From: Hyaloraphidium curvatum
Taxonomy: Eukaryota; Monoblepharomycota; Hyaloraphidiomycetes; Hyaloraphidiales; Hyaloraphidiaceae
Assembly (NCBI GenBank): GCA_025558095.1
Contig: JAIVFI010000020.1
Coordinates: 620,001-684,000, forward strand
Direction: 5' to 3'
Length of the DNA: 64,000 nucleotides
Part shown: positions 56,410 through 64,000 of the stretch, piece after piece
Numbering within the stretch: the stretch's first letter is position 1
Layout of the letters: each line of letters begins with the position of its first letter
Notes under the pieces: generated by a model
The model's database searches: none
What the model was told of the DNA's origin: nothing
The model's input: only the letters and a program-made list of their open reading frames with translations
Position numbers and translations under genes: made by a program

Positions 56410-57615
56410 CTAGCAGTACCGCCATTGCTGGAACGCAAGACGTCAGCACCACCTGCCTTCCGAGCACCGGAGCCGGGAAACCCACGATGGGAAATTCGGC
56501 GTCGCCCCAGTTCCCCGTGTTCCTTCCGAACGCCCTCAGCACGGCCGGGGTGAGGTCGATCGAGCCGTACCCGCACCCCGCGCACCGGTCGCCGACCGTG
56601 ACCCGCACGGTGCCGCCGCGCTCGAGGTCGCGGATCTCGACGCAGCGGCCGCAGCCGGTGTACTGCGCGGCGTTCATGGCGACGGTCCAGGAGTTGTCGT
56701 CTGGAAGCGGGGGGAAGGGAGGAGGGAAGTCAGCGGGGAGAAGTAAGGGAGGCCGGGGGGGGGGGGCGCGCCCACCGATCCGGTTGTCGCACGAGCCCAT
56801 GCACGACCACCCGTGGTTCTGCGCCGGGTCGCACGGGTTGAACCACGTCGCGCGGCCCGAGAACTGGTACTGCGGCGGCGGAGGAGGCGGCGGGGGCGCG
56901 GGGCGGCGCGTCGTGATCCGGGGGAGGTTGGCCCTGCCGCGGTCGGTCGTCCTGCGGCGCTTCGCGGTGGTGTGTTTGCCGGTGGGTGCCGGGGCGCGGC
57001 GGGTGGTCCGCCGGGGGAGGCGCCGGGAGGTGGCCTTCCGACGGGCCGAGGTGGCCTTCCGGCGTGCCGAGGTGGCTTTACGGCGGGTGGTCGCCTTGCG
57101 GCGGGCCGAGGTGGCCTTGCGGCGCGCCGAGGTCGCTTTCCGGCGGACGGTGGTCTTTCTTGCCGGGGCATTGGGTTGCACGGGGCTGGAAAGGGCGAGG
57201 CAGGTCAGGAGATCGGTCGCGAGTCATGGCGTGATCCGGGAGTGACAGGCGAGGGCTGCCCGGTCCGGCCGGGACGGATCCCGCTCCCGGGCCTCGCCAA
57301 AAGGCATCCCGGTCACTGCCACACCGAACGAGGTGGCCGCGGCCGTTCCCGGTGTCCGTTGCCGGGACCCTGACCCCGATCTGCCCTCCCATCCTGGGAG
57401 CACACCCACATCGTGATGGGCGCCACGCGGTCGCCGGCTGTGGGCACCTCCGGCACCGGGACCTCGGTGGAATTTGCCGGCGCGTCCGCGGCCGGCGCGG
57501 GGCTTGCCAGGTCTGCGGAATCGGCCAGCTGGCCGAGCGAGGCCGCGGGCAGCATCGCGGCGGCCAGCGCCAGGAGCAGCGCGGCGCGCGGCCGGAAAAG
57601 GGCGGCGAGCCGCAT
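56410..57615 (-). CDS. Secreted double-psi beta-barrel (expansin/barwin-like) protein with basic repeats
   Basis: Four exons: 57410-57615, 56776-57185, 56486-56700, 56410-56427; 282 aa. A signal peptide (LLLALAAAMLPAASLGQ) is followed by an acidic spacer, then a Lys/Arg-rich repeat region and a DPBB domain: GRATWFNPCDPAQNHGWSC, then NAAQYTGCGRCVEI, VTVGDRCAGCGYGSIDLTP and, from the 18-nt last exon, QWRYC, the usual final strand of this fold. The DPBB Asp in GDRCAGC is kept, while the family 45 glucanase catalytic set is not evident, so a non-hydrolytic cell-wall loosening or binding role is likely. The last intron (58 nt, GTGGGT...TTCCAG) is essential; without it the frame runs into the 3' flank. 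Intron 1 is long at 224 nt. Confidence 0.82.
57020..57155 (-). repeat. In-frame KATSARR repeat array in the DPBB protein
   Basis: A 21-nt unit encoding KATSARR occurs about four times, with shorter variants KATTRR and KATSRR between and after. On the plus strand the unit reads GGCCGAGGTGGCCTT-like. The product is a strongly basic, Thr/Ser-rich linker that could bind anionic cell-wall polymers. Replication slippage is the likely origin. Confidence 0.7.
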
Positions 57616-58554
57616 CGTGCGGGGGGCGGGCGGCCGAGGGGGCAGAGGGCCGCGGGAGAGAGGTGCGGTGGCGAGCGGCGGGCGGTGCGATTCGCGGGGC
57701 TCCGGTCCCGGCCCGGCCGCGATGGCGTGGCCGCGGGAGGCGGGGAGAGTGCTCGCGGGCAGTGGGCGGAGATCCGGCTCCGCTTCTCCTGCCTTTGCCC
57801 GCTGTCGTAGAATGCTTTTCGTCCTCGGCGGTGTCGGGATGGCGGCAGAGCGGCGGCCAACGGGTCCGGCCACGGCGGGCTGGGACGCGCAGGCGGGCTG
57901 GTGCGCGGTTCTACCGAGGGTTACTTCGCCTGCATGCACCTTCCGTAGCACATCAATGCTAGTCACCGCAACCAATGCAGCGGCTCCTCGGCCCCCAGTT
58001 ACGCCGTTTCCCGCCCCCAGCGTCCATCTCCGTGCCCGCCATCGGCCCAGCGGCCGGCTCCCAAGATGGCATCTCGGGCAAACTCTCCCCCAGCCCGCCC
58101 GCATGCTAGGGCTTTCCCTCGCCGCCGCGTGCCGCCGGCCGACGGGCCACTCCATCCCATTTCACGGCCGACGGGATTCCGCAGGTGGCCGCCGTCGGCC
58201 GCGCCCTCCGGTGATTTTTCATTTCCCCGGCGCGGGGTAGTCCCGCGGGTTTTCTTCCCCGGGGGGGGCAACGCTTCGGCTCGGCATTTCGCGGGGCGCC
58301 CGTCCCGTGCCGTCGGCCAGGGTCCGGCAGGTGATTCCGCGGGACCCGGAAAGCGAAGGCGGGCGTACCGCGGCGGACAGACGGGGGACAGACACGAAGA
58401 TGTGCCCTTCGTGCAGTATACCTTGCGCGCGTACTGGAATAGATGACCGGATCGCGGCGCGAGTAAGAAGTCCCAAGAAGTGTACTGGCCAACTCGACCG
58501 TCGCGCGGCGAACTCCTTCCACCGCACTCTCCCCGAAGCCCGACCGCCCTCCCC
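57616..58554. other. Intergenic region
   Basis: About 940 bp between the DPBB gene start and the amidase stop, both minus strand. It must contain the DPBB promoter. Open frames on both strands here show no domain, signal peptide or splice-consistent exon. No repeat or RNA gene seen. Confidence 0.3.
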
Positions 58555-60746
58555 CTACTTCTTCGCCTTCTTCACCGCGGCATCCACAACCTGCCCGGAC
58601 CGGCATCAGCCCCTCTTCTCTCCCTCGGCGCCACGGGCGACCCACCTTCATCATCTCGATCACCTTCTCCTCCTCCAGCCTCCTCCCGACCACCTGCACC
58701 CCGACGGGGGTGCCCTCGTACAGCTCGGGCGAGTAGGCCTTGTGCACCGCCTCCTCCATCGTGTTGGCGAACGACGTGGGGGGGGTGTTCTTGTCGGCGA
58801 GGGTGACGGCGGTGACGGGGACGACGCCGGCCGAGAGGTCCGTCACGTTGACTTTCCCGGCGGGGAACGCGGTCAGCTTCCGCACGCATCGCAACGCGGC
58901 GCGGCGCAAAGGGAGGACCCACACTGGATCGTGTACGAAATCGCGCCGAACAGCTCGCCCGACTTGAAGTGCGGCGCCGCCGGGATCGCGCTCACGGGGG
59001 CGATGATCCCGTCGATCCCCGCCTTCTCCATCGCCGCGAGGTACTCGGCCTTGACCGTCTCGCGGTCCACGGTGCCGGCCCACACCTCGTCGAGGCCGAT
59101 GGGCTTCTTGTCGTAGGCCGAGCGCACGGCGTCGTGCGGGCCGCCTTCGATCCAGTTCATGCCGGGGACGAGCGAGTCGCCGCCCGCCTTCATCAGGTCG
59201 AGGAACTGCCCCATGTAGGCGCCGAAATCGAAGAGGGAGTAGGCGAAGAGCTTTTCGGTGCTGGGGGGCTTCCACTCGACGACTGTCCCGCGGGGCAGGC
59301 GGATTCGGCGAGCGCGCGATAAAATCGGGGCAGGATCGGCGCGTACGCATCGGGGCGGCACGAAATCAGCATGCGTCCTTGGCAGACCGAGCGTCGCAAC
59401 CCACCTTCATGGCCCGCGGCCTTGATGGCCGCCACCGCCTCCTCCACCGCCCGCACCACCGGCGCCACGGGCTGGATCAGCCCGTTGGTGGTGAAGTACC
59501 CGAACTTCAGCTTGGCGGGGAGCTTCACGTCCGCGTAGGGGAACGGGAGGCAGTCCGGGTCCAGGGCCGCCGAGCGGGGGCCGCAGACGACGCGGGAGTA
59601 GAGCTCGAGGTCCTCGATGGAGTTGGCCATGGGGCCCTTGACGGGGGCTGCGGAACGGGGGTAAGTGTGTGTGAGTGGAACGGGAGGAAGGGGGCAGGGA
59701 AGTACCGATGGCGTCGGGGATGCCGATGAGGAGGGAGGCGCTGCCGGCGTAGGGGAAGCGGCGGGCCGACGGCTTGAGCCTGTGGGCACAATGCGGTTCG
59801 AAAGTCAGCCGTCGGTGCAGCGACACACCTTCCCGTCCACCCACCCGTAGATCCCGTTCATGCCCGACGGCAGCCTGATGCTCCCCCCGATGTCCGAGCC
59901 TACGCCCAGCAGCGAGCCCCGGAGGCCCACGAGCGCGCCCTCGCCGCCCGACGAGCCGCCGGCGGCCACGCGGGTGTTGAGCGAGCCGAGCACCTTGCCC
60001 CAGACCGGGTTGTCCGACTCCCACGTCATCTGCAAACGGGCCGGTCAGGCAGACGTCGACATCCACACAGAGCGTGCTTACGAGACACTGCGGCACGTTG
60101 GTCTTGGCATAGAAAACCGCGCCCTCGTCCATGAGCACCTGCGGCACGGCGCCGTAGTTCTCCACGGGCTTGCGGCTCCACGCCGACAGGCCCCAGGTCG
60201 TGAGCTTGCCCGGCAGGTTGTTGTCGTCCTTGAGCGACACGGGCAGGCCGTGCATGCGGCCGAGGGGCTTGCCGGAGGCGGCAAAGTCGGCGTCGATCTG
60301 CTTGGCGCGGGCGATGGCCTCGTCGAAGAAGACTGGGGGCGATCAGGGGGTGGAGGTAAGGGGCACGGCGGGGGCGACCCACTCTCGGTGAGGCAGTTTG
60401 TGTAGGCGTGTGCCAGGGCGGCGCGGTGGCAGATTGCCGTGACCAGCTCCTCGCTCTTGAGCTTGCCGGCCACCATGAGCTGCGGGGGGCAGGAAAGGGA
60501 GACATTTCAATTAGGACCGTTACAAGGGCAATCCTAACCCGTGCAGGCGATTACCTCGACGGCCTTGACGGCGGTGAGTTCCGTCAGCTCCCTCTCGCGT
60601 GGGCTCAGCGCGGCCTCGACCGCCTTGAGCGGGTGCGGCCCGGCCTTCTCGACGTCGGCGGCGGCGACGCGCCACGCGGCGGGGATCTTGTCCAGCTGCG
60701 CCTGGCGCAGGGCCGCGTTCTCGCTGCTCGCGTCGCCGGACGGCAT
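58555..60746 (-). CDS. Amidase-signature family amidase (fungal acetamidase type)
   Basis: Nine exons: 60555-60746, 60383-60479, 60082-60332, 59845-60029, 59706-59779, 59405-59647, 58923-59282, 58646-58851, 58555-58590; 547 aa, a normal length for fungal amidases. The Ser-cisSer-Lys triad is visible: Lys in HGLPVSLKDD near residue 130, first Ser in AAGGSSGGEGALV near 201, nucleophile Ser in GSDIGGSIR near 220. The C-terminal FNVTDLSAGVVPVT block needs the 71-nt intron with the GGAAAG acceptor. It hydrolyses amides to acids and ammonia, as in acetamide or fatty-acid amide use; the substrate is unknown. The protein ends in a Lys-rich tail (AVKKAKK). Its start faces the 3-beta-HSD gene across 443 bp. 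Confidence 0.9.
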
Positions 60747-61189
60747 CTTCGGATGGCGGGGAGGGAAAGATGTGGCGAGTGAGTTGGGAGCGTTGGCCGG
60801 CGGCGAGGCGCGGGGGCGCCGATGCGGGCTCCGCCGCGCACTGTGGCAAGGAAACTTCTGCGGGCTACCCCTCGTCTACCCATTCGATCCGAAGCGCTAA
60901 CTTGTGTCTGATGCGTTGTTTTCGTCCCCGGGCCGGCGGGTCTTCTTTAATCGGCGGCGTGAGCTGACCGGTGTCGGCGGGCGCCATAATCCGATCCGCT
61001 GGCCTGCTAGCTCACCGGAATCCATGCGACACAAAGGGTTAGGACGGCTATCTCGATGACAATGCTGGGGGCTGGCAGTGTCATCCGCTCCATCTCGCGG
61101 AGGTCGGCCGGCGCGCCCCGGGATGAGCCTATTCCCCCGCCCCCGCGCCACGCCCGCATCCCCACGCCAATCGCCCCCACCCCTCCCGC
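60747..61189. promoter_or_regulatory. Divergent intergenic region between amidase and 3-beta-HSD genes
   Basis: About 440 bp without exons. AT-richer between 60890 and 61080. Serves both divergent genes; no specific element named. Confidence 0.3.
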
Positions 61190-62386
61190 ATGGTCGACTG
61201 GCGCTCCGTCGATGTCGCGTCGTTCCTCCCGCCGCCGTCGGGCCGCCCCGTCGCGGTGGTCGGCGGCTCCGGATTCGTCGGCCGCAACGTCGTCGCGCTC
61301 CTCCTTCTCGCGGGGGAAGAGGTCCATAACCTCGACATTTCCCCGCCGCGGACGCCCGACCCGCGCGTGCAATTCCTAAAGACGGACATCCGCGACCCCG
61401 CCTCCGTGCGCGCCGCGCTCGCCTCGCGCCCGTTCGGCACCGTCTTTCTCGTCGCAGCGCTCCTCTCGTACGCGAAAAGGCACGACTCGGAGCTGCAGCC
61501 CTCGATCGACGTCAACATCAACGGAACAAAGAACGTGATCGACGCGTGCCGCGACCTCGGCATCCCCTTCCTCGTGCAGACCTCGACCTCCAACGTGGTC
61601 ATCGGGTTCGACAACCCCCGGATCGTGGACGGCGACGAGTCCCTGCCTTACACCACAAGGCCGTTCAACCACTACTGCCGGACCAAGGCCGAGGCCGAGA
61701 AGCTCGTGCTGGCCGCCGACGGCACCCCTTCCCCGTCGGGGGGTCCGCCGCTCCGCACGTGCGCCGTCCGCCCGGCCTCGACCATCTTTGGCCACCGCGA
61801 CGGCACCCTCCTGGACCTTCTCGACGCCGGGTACCCGATGATGGCGCAGGACCCCGAGGGGATCATCGACTACACCCCCGTCGAGAACGTCGCGCTGGGG
61901 CACCTCCTCGCGGCGCATTCCATGCGGAGCGGCGGGGGCGCCGCCGGCAGGGCGTTCCTGGTGGGCAACAGGACAATCACCCACGCGCAGTTCGCCGGCC
62001 TCGTGCGGGTGCATCTGCCCAGTTTGAAGCTCCACACGATGCGCTTCCTCTATCCGGTGGCATGGCTATCCGATACCCTCCATTGGATGATGCCGCGGAC
62101 GTCGCTGGGCAGCGTGCTGGACAAGCTCACCCTCGCCACGTGGGAGCTCTCGAAAGCCACGTACACGTTCCGGTCGGACGCCGCGGAGGGGGTGCTCGGT
62201 TACAGGTGGGTCCCGTCACGTTCGAGCAGCAACTTGGCCCTGGCTGATCGGATCGGCGGGGGCAGGGAGATGTACAGCGTCGCGCAGGGGCTGGCCAAGG
62301 CGGCCGATGGGTATGTGGAGGAGGGGAGGGGGGCGTTCGCGGCGGCGGCGAGGGCGAGGGAGAGGAAGGAGGACAAGGCCGGATGA
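61190..62386 (+). CDS. 3-beta-hydroxysteroid dehydrogenase/sterol-4-alpha-carboxylate dehydrogenase family protein
   Basis: Exons 61190-62205 and 62266-62386; 378 aa. The extended-SDR Rossmann motif GGSGFVG is at residues 24-30, followed by DIRDPASV, VFLVAALL, DVNINGTKNVIDAC and the catalytic YCRTK near residue 161; RPASTIFGHRD and NVALGHLLAA are typical of the 3-beta-HSD/Erg26/NSDHL group. The intron (60 nt, GTGGGT...GGCAG) is a stopless multiple of three and would be read through by ORF callers; removing it gives LGYREMYSV, matching the family's LGY-R end. Likely an NAD(P)-dependent sterol or steroid oxidoreductase; no C-terminal ER retention motif is seen. Confidence 0.87.
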   Translation: MVDWRSVDVASFLPPPSGRPVAVVGGSGFVGRNVVALLLLAGEEVHNLDISPPRTPDPRVQFLKTDIRDPASVRAALASRPFGTVFLVAALLSYAKRHDSELQPSIDVNINGTKNVIDACRDLGIPFLVQTSTSNVVIGFDNPRIVDGDESLPYTTRPFNHYCRTKAEAEKLVLAADGTPSPSGGPPLRTCAVRPASTIFGHRDGTLLDLLDAGYPMMAQDPEGIIDYTPVENVALGHLLAAHSMRSGGGAAGRAFLVGNRTITHAQFAGLVRVHLPSLKLHTMRFLYPVAWLSDTLHWMMPRTSLGSVLDKLTLATWELSKATYTFRSDAAEGVLGYRWVPSRSSSNLALADRIGGGREMYSVAQGLAKAADGYVEEGRGAFAAAARARERKEDKAG

Positions 62387-62777
62387 TGCCGATGGATGCG
62401 GTGGTTTTTTGCTGCTCGGTGCTCGGGCTGGGCGACGTCGTTCCGACGCGATGTGAGGACGGCGGCATCGGAGCGAGTTCCGGTTTTCGCGGCGGGCGGC
62501 CAGCCGCCTGTGCCCGCCCGTCAGCGCGTCCCCTGAACCCCGCCGTCGCACGCGGCGCGGAGCCCTTGCGCGGATGCACCCGATGCCTTTGATGGAGTTG
62601 CACTCGACTGGTTTAAGCAGGCAGGGATGCGCGCAGCCGCGGTTGGAACGGCGTCCCTGCTTATTGCGTCCCCGAGCCTCGACGCGCGGACGGTGTCCTT
62701 GTCCCCATCAGGCCCCACTCCACCCCGCGCCCCAAACGTCTTAGTCCTCCAGCAACCAGTCTTGCCGCAGACCCGCG
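62387..62777. other. Intergenic region
   Basis: About 390 bp upstream of the small secreted protein gene. No exon, RNA gene or repeat recognised; includes that gene's promoter. Confidence 0.3.
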
Positions 62778-63421
62778 ATGCGCGCGTTCCCGGCGCTCCT
62801 GGCCGCCCTGGCCCTCCTCGCCGCGCCGGCGGCGTCGACGTGGGCGCGCCGCGCCGCGACCCGCGGGACGCGCTGATCTGCTCCGCCCCGCGCGCCGCAG
62901 CCCGACCCCGGCGACCACCGCGATCTTTAAGCGCACGTGCGCCGAGTGCGATCCCGCCCTCGCTTGGTGCGCCCCCCCATCCCCACTCCGCTCCATCCCT
63001 CACCTCATCCCCTCCCCCCCTAAAGCGAATTCGGCTTCCCCGGCGCCCCCGAAGACCACGTCGCCTGCATCTCCCAGCCCGCGGCCCGGAGCGCGCTGTA
63101 CCGCCGCTACGCCGCGCAGTGCCCCGCCGGCACCGAGGCCTGCTTCGACGGCTGCGTCGACACGCAGACCAACAACAACAATTGCGGCGGATGCGACGTT
63201 AGCGGGTATGCCTGCCCCTTTGTGGCGATCCCCGTTGACCCTCCGGTCCCGCAGTGTGCGACGGCGGCATGTCGTGCCAGGGCGGCGGCTGCCAGTGCGA
63301 TGTGGGGGAGGAGTGCGGCGGCGTGTGCGTGGACACGGAGGAGAGCAACCAGCATTGCGGGGGGTGCAACCAACGGTGCACTTTGCCGGAGACGTGCCAG
63401 GGGGGGATGTGCATGGAGTAG
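62778..63421 (+). CDS. Small secreted Cys-rich protein
   Basis: Four exons: 62778-62839, 62901-62966, 63026-63201, 63255-63421; 156 aa. The signal peptide is MRAFPALLAALALLAAPAAS. The mature part has many Cys in the pattern CFDGCVDTQTNNNNCGGC, CDGGMSCQGGGCQC, GGVCVDTEESNQHCGGC and CTLPETCQGGMC, i.e. two CVDT-x(5-6)-N-x-CGGC repeats like those of bacterial and algal Cys-rich surface proteins. The third intron only keeps the Cys-rich frame if spliced at GC-AG (63202 GCGGGT to 63254 CAG, 53 nt). All disulfides could pair; no enzyme motif. Probably an extracellular or cell-wall protein. Another secreted Cys protein follows at 63861. Confidence 0.72.
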
Positions 63422-63860
63422 TCGGGGGAGGTCGGACTTCGGTGTCGCGGTGCCGTTGGCGGGAGTTCAATCACGTCGGGGCGGACGCCTGTGCTTTGGA
63501 ACTTTGATTGCTCATTGGCATCCATGCGCGGACTCCGGAGGGCAGTATCCTCCTTCCTTTCCGGGGCTACACAATCCTCCTCAGCTTGGATGAATTGGAT
63601 GAATCAATTTGAGAGAAGGGGTCTTAATCCGGGCGGGTACGATTCGCTCGTCACCCGCTATTCCATCCGGCACGAAGCTCGACCCGCGATCAGCGGCACG
63701 GTCTCGGGGAGGAACTCGATCGGACCGATCACTTTGGAAGCCTCGGGCCGAGCGAGGGACGGGGGACGGGTGGCGAACGACACCAGCCCGTGCGCCCTCG
63801 GCAAGGGCGCGGCAACAGTAAAACCGCCCGCGCCCCTCAATCGACTCACCGACCACCACG
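63422..63860. other. Intergenic region
   Basis: About 440 bp between two plus-strand secreted-protein genes; AT-richer around 63500-63680. Contains the promoter of the gene cut by the right edge. Nothing else seen. Confidence 0.3.
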
Positions 63861-64000
63861 ATGCGCATCGCGGTGTTCCTCGCATCGCTCGCCCTGGCGG
63901 CAGCCCTGGCGTCCCCGGTCGCGGCGCAGAACGGGCTCGGCGCCGGCTGCTCCGCGTCGGGAGCGGCCGGCGGCTGCGGGTCGCTCTGCTGCATCAGCGG
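63861..64000 (+). CDS. Secreted protein, 5' part only (cut by window edge)
   Basis: The ATG at 63861 starts a clear signal peptide (MRIAVFLASLALAAALASPV) with cleavage probably after VAA. The visible mature part is Gly/Ala/Cys-rich (GAGCSASGAAGGCGSLCCIS) and the frame is open to base 64000. It begins like small Cys-rich extracellular proteins (CC pair), similar in style but not in sequence to the gene at 62778. The rest lies outside the window. Confidence 0.65.
   Translation, partial: MRIAVFLASLALAAALASPVAAQNGLGAGCSASGAAGGCGSLCCIS

Overview
The window is nuclear DNA of a GC-rich eukaryote, most likely a fungus from an early-branching (chytrid-like) lineage. The reasons are short spliceosomal introns (mostly 48-75 nt) in almost every gene, two Slt2/Mpk1-type MAP kinases, a Fox2-type peroxisomal protein, a PQ-loop transporter, MYND, F-box and CCCH proteins, together with genes unusual for higher fungi (MscL channels, a SUEL-type lectin, a cytochrome b5-related desaturase, a CitMHS_2-like antiporter). 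Hyaloraphidium-like chytrids fit this description, but the species is not provable from the sequence. Most real genes appear only after splicing, so exon joins are given in each entry; all were deduced by eye from frame continuity, GT-AG sites and family alignments.

Layout. 1-3585: head-to-head duplicate pair of an unrecognised multi-TM protein. 3832-6919: acyl-CoA synthetase (+) and PQ-loop transporter (-). 7371-10940: two Slt2-type MAP kinases tail to tail. 11433-16821: cytochrome b5-desaturase fusion, SDR, ubiquitin-like fusion protein, serine hydrolase. 16982-19635: sulfotransferase-like and MYND proteins. 20049-22567: alpha/beta hydrolase, SnoaL-like protein, SDR. 22664-26434: 1175-aa secreted SUEL-lectin protein. 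27048-29950: F-box/UBP-finger protein and PAPS-transporter-like SLC35B. 30021-36758: enoyl-CoA hydratase, small cytochrome b5, two-SDR Fox2-like protein and family III CoA-transferase, a lipid/peroxisome block. 37054-45758: protein kinase, CCCH coiled-coil protein, Cys-rich orphan, a tiny ORF, antiporter. 46292-50964: head-to-head pair of MscL fusion proteins. 51629-54341: 15-exon Baeyer-Villiger monooxygenase. 54646-56099: third member of the multi-TM family. 56410-64000: secreted DPBB protein, amidase, 3-beta-HSD-like dehydrogenase and two small secreted Cys-rich proteins.

Themes. (1) Three paralogue pairs in one window, all inverted relative to each other. (2) Fatty-acid/lipid chemistry: activation (acyl-CoA synthetase), desaturation, beta-oxidation dehydrogenase, enoyl-CoA hydratase, CoA-transferase and sterol-type dehydrogenase. 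Eight proteins end in -KL or -SKM, of which AKL (twice) and SKM are canonical peroxisomal signals. (3) Distinctive splicing: about 50 of 113 modelled donors begin GTGGG, several exons are 13-29 nt, and one intron is apparently GC-AG. No tRNA, rRNA, transposon or CRISPR array was recognised.
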